Shown: one piece after another, positions 10,944 through 20,678 of the stretch
Layout of the letters: the number at the start of each line of letters is the position of its first letter
Position numbering within the stretch: position 1 is the stretch's first letter
Position numbers and translations under genes: made by a program
Notes under the pieces: model-generated
What the model was told of the DNA's origin: nothing
The model's input: only the letters and a program-made list of their open reading frames with translations
Databases searched by the model: none
NCBI GenBank assembly: GCA_943704495.1
Contig: CALSCR010002268.1
Coordinates: forward strand, 1 to 24,216
Direction of reading: 5' to 3'
DNA: 24,216 nt
DNA from: Pigoraptor chileana
Taxonomy: Eukaryota; Opisthokonta; Filasterea

Positions 10944-11362
10944 AAGGCTGTCTGTTCGATGGTCGCAGTAGTGTGGTTATATACAAGTTACAAAGTCATT
11001 GTTCACGTTTGAAATTACCAAACACACACTCGACAGCGCGAGTCTGTCCTATTCCCTAAATGCTTCTTGCTATCAGTAACAACACAGTACATGACGAGTC
11101 ATAGTTAATGTTTTTTATAGCTCAATTTTGACGCAAGCAAGACGCAGCAAACGCGCACGGCAGGCGACGCTGTTCCGCCGGCCCCAACATATTCGTTGTG
11201 GGCCAGTGAGACAGCCCGGTGGTTACAAGACGGAGATCAATGGTGTGTGTGAATGCGAGAGATGTAGGATTCAAGTCAGTGTCGTAGGCGCTGTGCCCAT
11301 GGACTCCACAATGCGAGAGAGAGAGAGAGGATGTCTGACACTTTGTTGAGCGGCCGCGCCGT
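10944..11362. other. Convergent intergenic gap, WDR70 / SMT 3' flanks
   Basis: The stretch lies between convergent stops. It is AT-rich near 10975-11130 and holds copy B of the 41-base dispersed repeat, followed by a short GA run at 11312-11328. No gene is recognised. Confidence 0.6.
11264..11304. repeat. Dispersed 41-bp repeat, copy B (downstream of SMT)
   Basis: This copy is 38/41 identical to 5322-5362. It lies about 60-100 bases beyond the SMT stop codon, probably in its 3' UTR. It has the same orientation relative to the minus-strand host gene as copy A. Confidence 0.85.
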
Positions 11363-12692
11363 TTACTTGGCGTCGAGAGGCTTGCGCACCATGACAAAGA
11401 ACATGGGCGTGAAAATGTCGAGCCTGCCGCCCTCCACAAGCGCGTCGGCGGCGTTCATGAGCATGTTGCTGATCTTGACCGTGCCGTTGGGGGCAATGCG
11501 CGTGTACTCGAGCGCCTGGCACATCTTGTGCGTGCACCAGCGCCCCATCTGCGTGTGGCGGAAGCCAGTGAGGGAGAGCGACCCCGCCAACGGCTGGTAC
11601 CACGGCACCGGCGACTCGGGCGCCATGTCGTAGAACTCGAGGATTTCAAATCCAACGGTCTTGAGTGCGGCAAGCACATCGTCCGACTTGGTCATGTCGG
11701 GGAGGCCGTCGCCCTCCTCAATGCCAAGCTTGATGCGGCGGTGAATCTCGTTCGTAGCATCGTACTTGTCTGTCATAATCCACTCGTAGCCGCCAAAGAC
11801 TGCGCCTGGCTTCATCACGCGGAAAATCTCAGAGTACACGCCGACCTTGTTGGGCGCGTGGCAGGTGGCCTCAATCTGGTACACGGCGTCAAACGTGTTG
11901 TCCTCAATGGGCATCTTCATGAAGTCGCCCTTGACATACGAGCACAGCGACTCGAGGTGGAGGCGCGTCGTGTGGAGCTGCGCGCGCTGGATCTGGTACG
12001 CGTTGTTGTTGAGGCCAGTCACGTGCGCGTTGGAAAAGCGCGCAATCTCACGGAGGGGGCCGCCGACACCGCAGCCGACGTCCTGCACACGTTCAACCGA
12101 GATGCGTGGTATGTCAGCACCGGCAGCAACAAGGAGGCATGTGCAACACGACTGTCAGGTTGACAGTGATTGTTTGGTTGTGTGAAGACGCGATCAACAA
12201 ACGCACGCAAATTACTACGCACCAGCACACGCTGTCCTTTCTCGAGCTTCATCTTGAGAGCAAGGTGGTGCTCGTGGCGGGCAATCGACTGCTCAAAGCT
12301 CTCTCCCTGGTAGCGGGGAGCGAAGTGGAACGACTGGCCCCAGCCATACTCGTAGAAGTCCGTCGCCAGGTCATAATAATAGTTGACCATCTTGGCGTAG
12401 TTCGTCTTGCGCTCGTCGACCTGGAAAAGCCAACAGAGCATTGTCAGAGGGAGTCATGGGCAACAAGGAGATCGTGCGCAGCGTGTCCGATAGAAAGCTT
12501 ATGTGCAAGTCGCTATCAACAGAAGCGCGCGCAGACATAGTCACACACACGCACCTTCTTGTCGTGAGTGCGATCGTTCTCCTGGAAGAAGTCGAGGTAC
12601 TCCTGAGCGGCGCGGTCAACCTGCTCGCGGTCCATGACCGTCTGGAGGATCTGCTGGGCCGCGGGGACCTCGGTCGTCTGGGTGTTGCCCAT
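11363..12692 (-). CDS. SMT1: Sterol 24-C-methyltransferase (SMT1/ERG6 family)
   Basis: Exons in transcript order: 12692-12555, 12420-12223, 12082-11363. All introns are phase 0. The sum is 1056 nt, or 351 residues, usual for the family. The enzyme transfers a methyl group from SAM to C-24 of a sterol side chain, in the ergosterol or phytosterol route. Seen: sterol-binding region [19 protein letters not shown] (about 61-79), SAM motif [16 protein letters not shown] (113-128), [26 protein letters not shown] (182-189), [10 protein letters not shown] (211-220), and a C-terminal SMT domain ending [17 protein letters not shown]. The C-terminal half recalls plant SMT1 (SFRxTxxGR, then ALEY, then IAPNG) more than fungal ERG6. 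I see no N-terminal membrane segment. ATG 12692 is chosen because it is followed by an acceptable 46-residue lead into the conserved region. Confidence 0.95.
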
Positions 12693-12830
12693 TGTTGCGG
12701 GTGGAGTGGCGAATGCGCGAAGACGGAGAAGGGAGAGGCAAGACGTTGTTGGAGTGGCTCCTGCTGTTCTTCTTTGTGATGCCGGCTCCATCTTTGTAGT
12801 GTTTCCGAGTGAGGGGGTGAGTGTGCTGTG

Positions 12831-12955
12831 CATGTGTGTGTGCATGAGTGCCTGTGTGCGCGTGTGCCCGTGTGTGCCTGTGTGTGTGCCTGTGTATGTG
12901 TGTGTGTGCCTGTGCCTGTGCGGGCGCGTGTGCGTGTGCCTGTGGTCTTGTGTGC
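12831..12955. repeat. TG-rich degenerate minisatellite (tgtgcc-type units)
   Basis: Repeated words such as gtgtgcctgtgtg, cgtgtgcc and gcctgtgcctgtgcg run for about 125 bases upstream of the SMT start. Confidence 0.85.
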
Positions 12956-13075
12956 TTTGCGCAGCTGTCACGGCGTCCGCTGCCTGCCCCCACCCCATTG
13001 GCCCATTCCGTCACACGCCAAGCGTCGCATGTCCGTCCCGACCAATCACAGCCGCCCAGGCAAGCGCCGCCGCTT

Positions 13076-13086
13076 GGGGATTCCCC
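13076..13086. promoter_or_regulatory. kappaB-like palindrome in the SMT/ECH1 promoter
   Basis: The sequence is GGGGATTCCCC followed by GGG, giving the 14-base word shared in inverse orientation with the stretch around 16308. It lies about 235 bases before the ECH1 start and 385 before the SMT start. Confidence 0.35.
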
Positions 13087-13130
13087 GGGATCACAGAGGA
13101 TCAGCTGGAGTTTACTCTGTTGCCTCGATT

Positions 13131-13169
13131 GTCACGTGATTGGCCTCTTGGCATCACCAGGACGTCACG
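13131..13169. promoter_or_regulatory. Composite element: E-box, inverted CCAAT and CRE-type words (SMT/ECH1)
   Basis: GTCACGTGA (13131-13139) overlaps GTGATTGGC (13136-13144), and GACGTCACG follows at 13161-13169. All three 9-base words recur on the same strand in the FDX2/HGD promoter. Factor classes (bHLH-Zip, NF-Y, bZIP) are inferred from established consensus sites. Confidence 0.5.
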
Positions 13170-13321
13170 ACGCACTTGTCTCATAAACACATGAAATGTT
13201 CCGCTATGTGATGCCGCCGCCAATTCAGTAATCCTGAAAATAAACAACCTCGATTCCAATCTGCGCCGTATTAAAGCACGCAATCTTGCATTGATGCGAA
13301 ATTCTGTTACACACCCGCGAA

Positions 13322-15499
13322 ATGGCGTCCATAATTAGCGCATCTCGGCGACTGGGACTCGTGGCTGCCTCTGCAGGCGGCCGCGGCGTCCATCGCATGT
13401 CCACTTCCGCTGCGGAGACGCCCGTGTACCAGTGCGTATTTCTTCCGCACACTCTATTTGTTGTTATAACTTTGCTGCTGCTCATCATCCCTGTCCGTTC
13501 TGCTAAAATAGTGTTTGACACCGTGGGCGTGTGTGTGCAGGTTCAAAACCCTCCTGGTTACTCGGCCGTCTGCCCACATTCTTCGTGTGGAGCTCAACCG
13601 GCCAAAGAAGAGCAATGCAATGAACCGTGACTTTTGGAGGTGCGGGTTCGCTCATTGGAATAGTCTAACAATTGTGCTCTGTGTATGTTGATAGCTATTT
13701 TCCAAGAGTTTCCTTACTGATCTTCTGCATGTGTTTGTGCGGTTTCGCAGGGAGATTCGCGAATGCTTCGCCGCCATTTCAGATGATTCCGACTGTCGTG
13801 CCGTCGTGCTTACGGGCGCTGGGAAGAACTTCACTGCTGGTATGAATAATTGGACACCAGCTGCAGATGTAGGCTCCGATCCGTTCAATCAAGACTTAGT
13901 GTTTGTCATTTTATACACTTACATGTTTTGTTGTCATTTGGTGCAAAGGACTCGATCTTGTGGATGCGGGACAGGACATTTTTGGCATTGAGACGTCGGA
14001 TGCGGCGCGGCGTGCATTCGCTCTTCGCAAGGTCATCGTTGCTTACCAGGAGTCATTTTCCGCGATTGAAAGGGTGTGTGTTGTGTGCTGTGAAAGCATC
14101 TTCGCACTCGCCCCGCCTCTGAAGTGTATCGCACATGCATTGCCTCTGAAGCGTATCGCACTTGCGTTGCCTCTGAAGTTTACTAGTCGCGCACTCGCGT
14201 GTGTTGCGAAAACACCATTTCAGTCATATTCATTAATTCTTATTGTACTCTTTAATGCAGTGCCCAAAGCCCGTTATCGCGGCTATTCACGGCGCCTGTG
14301 TTGGGGGCGGTAAGTCAGCTGAAATTGTGCACAATCGCGCGCGCTGGTATGGCGTTGCAATGGTCCTCCATCATGACGAGAGCGGAGTTTCAATTCCCTC
14401 ACCGACTTTCTTGCAGGCATCGACATGGTCAGCGCGTGCTGCGTCCGTCTCGCCAGCAGCGACGCTTGGTTCCAGATCAAGGTCTGTCTTCTCTTGCCAT
14501 GAGTCATGTACGATGCGTTATAGCTTGAGCCGCGTGACTGACTCCATTGTTTTGTTGGTGTGCTCTGCAGGAAGTCGACATTGGCCTCGCTGCCGATGTG
14601 GGCACACTCCAGAGGCTCCCCAAGATTGTTGGTAACGACAGGTGCGGTGCGTTGTGCCTGTGCATATGATGGGGCGTAGCCAGTCGTCTCACTTTGCCAT
14701 CATCGAACACACGCACACAACGGGCGTGGGGATTGGGGGTAATGTGCACGAGTGCCTTCGTGGCTTCCAGGACGGATATAGTACAACCTTTGTTTCTCAC
14801 GTTGGGAATATTGTGCCATTGCAGCCTTGTGCGTGAGCTCTCATACACGGCGCGGAAGTTTGACGCGGCAGAGGCCAAGCAGATGGGCTTCATAAGGTGT
14901 GTAACGGAATCGCTCTGCCATACTGGTCACTGAAGCAATTTGGGACTGAAAATCTGTCTGCAATTCGAATCCTCGCGTGCGCTGTGTCCTTGTTGTTCCG
15001 CATACATGCGCCTCACTCTCTCTCCTCTGCTATGAGCGCAACACTAAACGCGACGCTCCCCGACCAGCCGCATTTCGGGCGATACTCAAGAGTCTGTTGT
15101 GCAGGATGCCCTTGCGATGGCCGGCGAAATTGCCAAGCGCAGCCCCGTCGCGATCACGGGAACAAAGGTCAATCTCAACTACGCACGTGACCACCCCACA
15201 GCCAACGCTCTCGATTACATGGTACGCGCAATGATGCTCTCTGCGTTGTCTGCCTCTCACTTTGGCTGTTTTCTGAACGTGGAATGTGGTTATGTTGGTT
15301 GCTTGCCACTAAGACTGATAATAACGCGTGCAATCTGGCGAGTGTTTTCAATCCTGATTCACAAAAGTGCCCTCCATTGCTGGCTCTAATCGTTGTGTCA
15401 CAGGCCAACTGGAACATGGCTATGCTGCAGACGGACGACATTATGCAATGCATGCAGGCATCAATGTCAAAGACAGAGCCCGTGTTCTCCAAACTCTGA
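13322..15499 (+). CDS. ECH1: Delta(3,5)-delta(2,4)-dienoyl-CoA isomerase
   Basis: Ten exons: 13322-13431, 13541-13639, 13751-13839, 13949-14073, 14261-14309, 14417-14481, 14571-14641, 14825-14896, 15068-15221, 15404-15499. They sum to 930 nt, or 309 residues (human 328). The enzyme moves double bonds during beta-oxidation of odd-position unsaturated fatty acids. Seen: crotonase fold blocks VELNRPKKSNAMNRDFWRE, AVVLTGAGKNFTAGLDL, CPKPVIAAIHGACVGGG, EVDIGLAADVGTLQRLPK and SLVRELSYTARKFDAAEA. The acidic residues equated with rat Asp176/Glu196/Asp204 are kept as Asp160/Glu180/Asp188. The N-terminus (MASIISASRRLG, then RGVHRMS) looks like a mitochondrial presequence, while the last three residues are SKL, a perfect PTS1. 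Both signals are also known for the mammalian enzyme. Several exons are only 49-72 bases. Intron 4 holds a 27-base minisatellite. Confidence 0.95.
14115..14195. repeat. 27-bp tandem repeat, three units, in ECH1 intron 4
   Basis: The word gcctctgaag starts at 14115, 14142 and 14169, an exact 27-base period. Units one and two are close matches and the third diverges after twelve bases. The repeat lies within the intron spanning 14074-14260. Confidence 0.88.
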
Positions 15500-17394
15500 A
15501 CCTCTTGCGCAAACCGCTGGAAGTCTGACTGTGACTACTAAACTCTATGTCATAGTCGGCGACGCCAACTGACCATGCTGGTATGGATGTGATAATTGCA
15601 ATCGGAGCCAGGCTGCCATACCTACCGTCCGCGATTGAATATCACAACGGCCGTTTGTTTTCTGCTTGTTTAGTGGTAATTTCAGTCACGGGGGTACAAC
15701 TGCGGTCAGCATGGCGGTCATGGTGTATGTATGACGTCCCCATGACGCATTGGCAGTGCATTGTGGCAGCCGTTTTCTGGTGTGGCCCAGTGGGTGCTTG
15801 GGTCGCCCGTGGACTGAGCTCAACAATCAGTGACTGCCTCTGACTGGCACTGCCATCCGCGCAACTTGCTCACACTGCTCGGGCTGCCAGGTCAGTGTAG
15901 ACTGCACAGTGTTGTGCGCAGTCGGGCTGACCCGCATCCGGTAACCACGGCAGCCGGCCGTCAAATTAAGAAAACTATCCGAGTTTGTTCAGTATACTAG
16001 CGGTGTTTGCCGGAGGGCCGCCGACTGACGGCAAGCCGGCATTATGCTTCGCGGCACCAGCACGGTTGGATCCCAGAGGCCGCTGGTCAAGCTGACCTAG
16101 CCTAGCAGCGACCGTGGATACTCCGGCAGGGCGCCATGGCGGTGCGGCCGACCGAACACGGGCCTGCTGCCCGGCAGATGTGGCTTATTTTGAAGCAGAG
16201 CAAACGATGGCAGAATATATGCCGTGTACCCACGGAGGGGTCCTCCGCACGCCCGACCCACGCACAACCCGCCAAATTGCCTGGTGACCGCACCTCCTCA
16301 TTTACCCGGGGAATCCCCGTTCCTCGAGATTGTGATGGCAGTGATGTTCTCGGCAGTGAGCTACGGTCGTTACAATGACGCATTGTAGGCAGTCAGGCCG
16401 CGCTACCCACAGGCGGACTAGGAAGTGAACGTGGTCATGTGCACCGGTTGACGTCATTCCGGCTCAGGGTACAGGTTTGTTTTGCGTCACCACAACTGGG
16501 TTGGCCACATTCCAAAACGGGAACGGGCCGTGCACGCGCCCCGATTTCCCCGATGGCTGCAATCACAGGTTTATGCAATTTGTCCAAATTGCTAGGCCTG
16601 TCACGGGACCGCGGTCACCTTTTCGAGGGCGCGTGGGCACATTGAATATTTTATTCTTAGGTATAGCTTGTGTATGGGGTTTCATTGCGGACCTCAAGCA
16701 CTCCCAATTTTGGCGGGGTGACAGAAGGTAAGACCCATTCAGGCATCACTGGCTCGCGGAGAACCTTCTAAATTGGGCACTCAGTGTGATCAAATTATGG
16801 CCTCTGTTGGGGTGAGTATGGGCTGAGTATGGGCGCCTACCTGGTTCTGTCGCCCATTGACCGCGCCTCACTATGGCGTATGTATGGGACCCGACCATCT
16901 GGCGGTGCGAGGAGTCCGAGGGGATGTTGGAACTTCGCCTGTGCACACATGCACGCACATCTGCACAGATGCACGCCCTCAAATTCGGTGCAACGGCATC
17001 TCCTCCCTCTCTCTCTTCAAGCTGCTAGGTGATGTTCCATCGCCGGCCTCTAATTTGAAGGATTGCCCGCCCCTCCCTCTTGAGAGGCTGCAAGTTTTAA
17101 GACTTGGCGGTGCCCGAGAACAGCAGCCACTCAGTCTTAACTGGGCTGTATTATTATTTTGAGGGGACTGTGAGAAACTATCACGCCATCGGAGTGAGAT
17201 GGACCCGTTTTTGCCTCCGTCCCAAAATCTGAAAGGGAATTTTACGCGCTGCAGATGAACGTTGGACTTGGGCGGGCAATTTGCACTGTAGCTGTCAGTG
17301 TCTTGGACTCGCATTATTAAGCATGACCGCTTTCGTTGGCATCTTCCGTAACTCGGACTAATTCGGCCATTTTCACACGTGTAAACTTTAAAGA
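15500..17394. other. Long gap between ECH1 and the MARK-like kinase; no gene recognised
   Basis: This is the longest stretch without a supported gene (1.9 kb). Open frames of up to about 155 codons exist on both strands, but none has a recognisable domain and none joins to the kinase. The stretch has no microsatellite, unlike most introns here. It holds a full CRE palindrome TGACGTCA at 16449-16456, a kappaB-like palindrome at 16308-16318, a repeated atgacgcattg (near 15742 and 16375) and a strong donor aaggtaaga near 16727. That donor could start a 5' UTR intron of the kinase. ECH1 3' UTR, kinase promoter and leader, or an unrecognised non-coding gene are all possible. Confidence 0.5.
16308..16318. 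promoter_or_regulatory. kappaB-like palindrome upstream of the kinase
   Basis: The sequence is GGGGAATCCCC within CCCGGGGAATCCCC. The same 14 bases occur inverted around 13076 in the SMT/ECH1 promoter. It fits the Rel/NF-kappaB consensus; binding is not shown. Confidence 0.35.
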
Positions 17395-18511
17395 ATGGTG
17401 GCCAACACAAGCCCCACCATTCCGACGGGGCACGAGGAGCCGCCATTTCATGGCAGCCATCCGCAAGACCTGTCGCGGCTGTCGCTGCCTAAGGGTAGCC
17501 TGTCGGGACTGCCCGCATCGCCTGTTGTGGCTGCTGCATCCCGCGCGCTCCCTGCCCCTTCCCAGCCCCGTCAGTCGCAAATGCCAAAGTCCCCGCGGTC
17601 GCAATCCCCTCCAAATGCCTCGGTTCCCGCCTCCTCGAGCCCTCGCGCGTCGATGCAGCCGTCCGCCGCGCGCACTGCCTCGCCCATGTCGTCACCGCGG
17701 GACAATTCGCTGGGTCTGCCCGCGGCGGCGGGTGGCGGGCCTGGCCTGAGCCCCGCGCTGTCGCCCATCCCTGGACCCGCGGGCGTGCGCGTGCCGCCAG
17801 TGCAGCAGTACATTGGCAACTACCTCCTCGGCAAGACCCTGGGCCACGGCTCGTTTGCCAAGGTCAAGGCCGCAACGCACCTGCCCACAAACTCAAAGGT
17901 GCGCCCCGTTTCTTGTTAATACGCAGACGCAAATGCATCCTGCGTCGCTGTCAATTGAGCTTGTTACTATGTAAGCTTTCATTTCCTCTCACAACTCATC
18001 CACTCACTGCATGACATGCACACGCATGCACACAGGTGGCAATCAAGATGATCTTCAAGAACAAGCTCAAGGACGAGTACGCGCGACGACATTTGCGGCG
18101 TGAAGCGGAAATTCTCCGTCGTCTCGACCACCCGCACATTATCAAGCTGTACGAAGTGATTGAAACCGACGAGCTGTTTTGCATGGTAACAGAGGAGGCT
18201 GCCGGTGGCGAAGTGCTCGACTACATTGTCACGCACGACCGCCTGCAGGAGAAGGAGGCGCGCAAGTTCATGCTGCAGGTCCTCTCGGCCGTGCGATATC
18301 TCCATGCGAACAAGATCGTTCACCGGTGCGGATCTGTGCTTGCGCGTGTTGTCTGGCTGTGTCTCTGTCTTGTCCGTGCTGTTCTTGATGCCTGTCACAA
18401 AAAAGTGTGGTGGCAAAAGAGTCGATAGTGCTCCTGCAGTGCTGTAGTGTCCGCCCGTTGACCTCTGCCTGTGTCTATCGAACTTACTGCTGACACGCAC
18501 GCCCGCCCGCC

Positions 18512-18547
<36 letters not shown>

Positions 18548-20678
18548 CGCGCGTTATCCATCGTGAATTTGCAGGGATCTCAAGGCGGAAAATCTTCTCT
18601 TGGACGGAAGCTTGAACATCAAGCTGATCGGTAAGTTGGCTCCCTGTGCGTTGTGCTCCCTGTGCCGCAGTGCTAATCGCGCGGGCCCACACACCTCGTC
18701 GCCCGTCTCTCGCTATGGATGGATAATTCGTGTTTTTATGTCGTCATGTGATTGCCGTCCACCCTAACCCCAATCCTAATCCTCCCAACCCTTTACCCGG
18801 CGCAGACTTTGGCCTCAGCAACAACTACACCGATTCGTCGTTTCTCGCCACCCGATGCGGATCACTGAGCTATTCGTCACCCGAAATTCTCGCGGGGAAG
18901 AAATATGTTGGACCAGAAGTGGACGTCTGGAGCCTGTGAGTGTTCCTCGGCTGCGCCTGCCGTGTTGTGTTGTGTTGTTGTGTTATTGGCCTGGTGTTGT
19001 GTGCCGCCGCTGACAAGGAATTTGGTTTGCAAAATTGCGAATGCAATGCAGTGGCGTCAATCTCTATGCAATGCTCACGGGAAAGCTGCCGTTCGAAGGA
19101 ACTACCGTCACGAACGTGCACGCACAGATCCTCGATGAAAAATATGCACTTCCCGATTATCTATCTGAGCGTGAGTGGGATTTTCACAATGATGTCTTAT
19201 GTGCCCGCATCTGAGCGAGTAGACTGTACCCGTTGCACTCTCCTTGGCATTGACATTGTGTGCCGTCACTGCGATTCGCAGATTGCAAGGACCTCTTCCG
19301 CCGCATCTTCTGTGTCAGCTCAGACAAGCGCATCACCATTGCCGGCCTGATGGAGCACCCGTGGCTGATGCAGTCCGCCGAGCCGCCCCAGGCAGCCGTC
19401 TCACCGTCGCCACTGTCGCCCATCGACGACAAGTCGAGCGCGGGCGGCAGCCCCGCCGCCGTCGAGTTTCCGTCGCCGCGGGGGATCATGCACGGGGTGG
19501 CAGAGACAACCGAGTGCGAGGCATGGGCGCTGGACCAGATGTGGACAATGGGGTTCACGCGCGACGCCGTCGTTGCGAGCGTGCGGAAGAGAGAATGCGA
19601 CGCCCTCTGCGGCACGTTTGCCCTACTCGTACTCAAACGCGCCAAGGAGCTGGCTCTGGAGAAGAAGCGCGCGGCGCCTGTGTCCAAGCGGCGCCGTGGT
19701 CTCTCTGTCGCGGTGCGCAACACATCGTCACTCCGCGAGTCCGAGTCCGACAAGGGCTCCCCGGGGAAGTCGATGCTGTTTGCCGCCCGCCGCGCCGTCG
19801 CACGCAAGACCTCCATGGAGCGGCAGTGCGCCGTGAACCAAGGCGATTTATGCGAGCAATCGCAATCGTCCTCGCAGGGTCATGATGCGCAGTCTGCCGT
19901 GGCGGGCTCTGGGGTGCGGACGGACGACGCGCTTTCATCCCCGACGCCGTCGACCTCCCAGGCGGGCGGTGGTCTGCAGCGCAAGGGGTCTCTCAACGCA
20001 CGGTCCCGGCGGCCCAGCAACCTCACGCTCCCGGCAATCGGCCCGTCGGACGCCGCCTCCATCGAGTCGCTCGTTGCCACAAACAGCTCGCCATCATCGC
20101 CGCGGACGAATCCCGTGACGCCGCGGGAGGGCTCTGCAGGCTCAGGGTCACGCCCGACAACGCCCCGCCGCAGCTCACAGGCGCTGGCCACGGCCGCGCG
20201 GCTGTCGTCACTGCCGACGGTTCCCAATGCACAGCAGGGCATGAGCAACTCGAAGTCGGAGCCCATGGGGTCCGCGCAGGGACGCCACATTCGCCTGGGA
20301 TCGATGGGCCGCATGGTGTGGTCGCAGGACGACGAGCGCGTGGACGCCGCCCGCAAGCGTGCCGACACGGAGGACATGGGCGCATCGGGTGCGCAGGCGC
20401 GGTTTCCCCTCAACTGCTCGATGGTCTCTGCAAAGGCGCCGCACGAAATCCGCCGCGAAGTGGAGCGCGTCCTCACGGGCAGCGGCGTCGACTATGCGGC
20501 CGGGTCCGGGGAGGCCGAGATGTCGTTTGCGTGCCGAAAGGGAGAGTTGCGCTTTGAGATTGACATATGCAAAATTCCGCGCCTTGCTCTGAACGGCGTG
20601 CGATTCAAGCGCATCCACGGCGATGTGTTTGGCTACAAGGCCATCTCCACCGAACTAATTGCACGAATGCGTCTGTGA
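17395..20678 (+). CDS. MARK/PAR-1-like serine/threonine kinase with UBA and KA1 domains
   Basis: Exons are 17395-17898, 18036-18325, 18575-18630, 18806-18935, 19052-19170 and 19282-20678. They sum to 2496 nt, or 831 residues. Residues 1 to about 139 are a Ser/Pro/Ala-rich disordered tail. The kinase domain (about 140-395) has G-loop [12 protein letters not shown] Lys172, [10 protein letters not shown] (H264-R265-D266), DFG 284-286 and the LKB1-type T-loop Thr299 in [12 protein letters not shown]-like domain follows at about 447-489 ([17 protein letters not shown]), then a long S/P/R-rich linker. A KA1 domain (about 741-831) carries [17 protein letters not shown], the hallmark of MARK C-termini that bind acidic phospholipids. 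The family phosphorylates microtubule-associated and polarity proteins. Within the kinase domain, IGNYLLG, IKLIDFGLSN and [14 protein letters not shown] recall HUNK. Intron 2 holds a CA repeat. Domain order is confident, but the exact subfamily is not. Confidence 0.93.
18514..18544. repeat. (CA)n microsatellite in kinase intron 2
   Basis: A pure run of about 15 CA units follows a gcccgcccgcccg stretch, inside the intron spanning 18326-18574. Confidence 0.95.

Larger units (their letters stand above)
12693..13321. promoter_or_regulatory. Divergent promoter region, SMT (-) / ECH1 (+)
   Basis: This 629-base stretch lies between divergent start codons. It holds a TG-rich minisatellite (12831-12955), then a cluster of known factor-binding words. 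These are CCAAT in both orientations (attgg near 12998, accaatcac near 13040, gattggc 13138-13144), a kappaB-like palindrome at 13076-13086, GTCACGTGA at 13131-13139 (E-box/CLEAR type) and GACGTCACG at 13161-13169 (CRE type). Function is inferred. Confidence 0.6.

Noticed and set aside
15583-15843. 86-codon frame with hydrophobic stretches after ECH1
   Set aside because: No recognisable domain, no splice-supported partner exon and no codon bias like the neighbours.
16060-16140. tRNA-like A-box word tagcctagcagc near 16098 and ggttggatccc near 16064
   Set aside because: The order and spacing of the boxes are wrong and no cloverleaf stems pair, so it is not called a tRNA.
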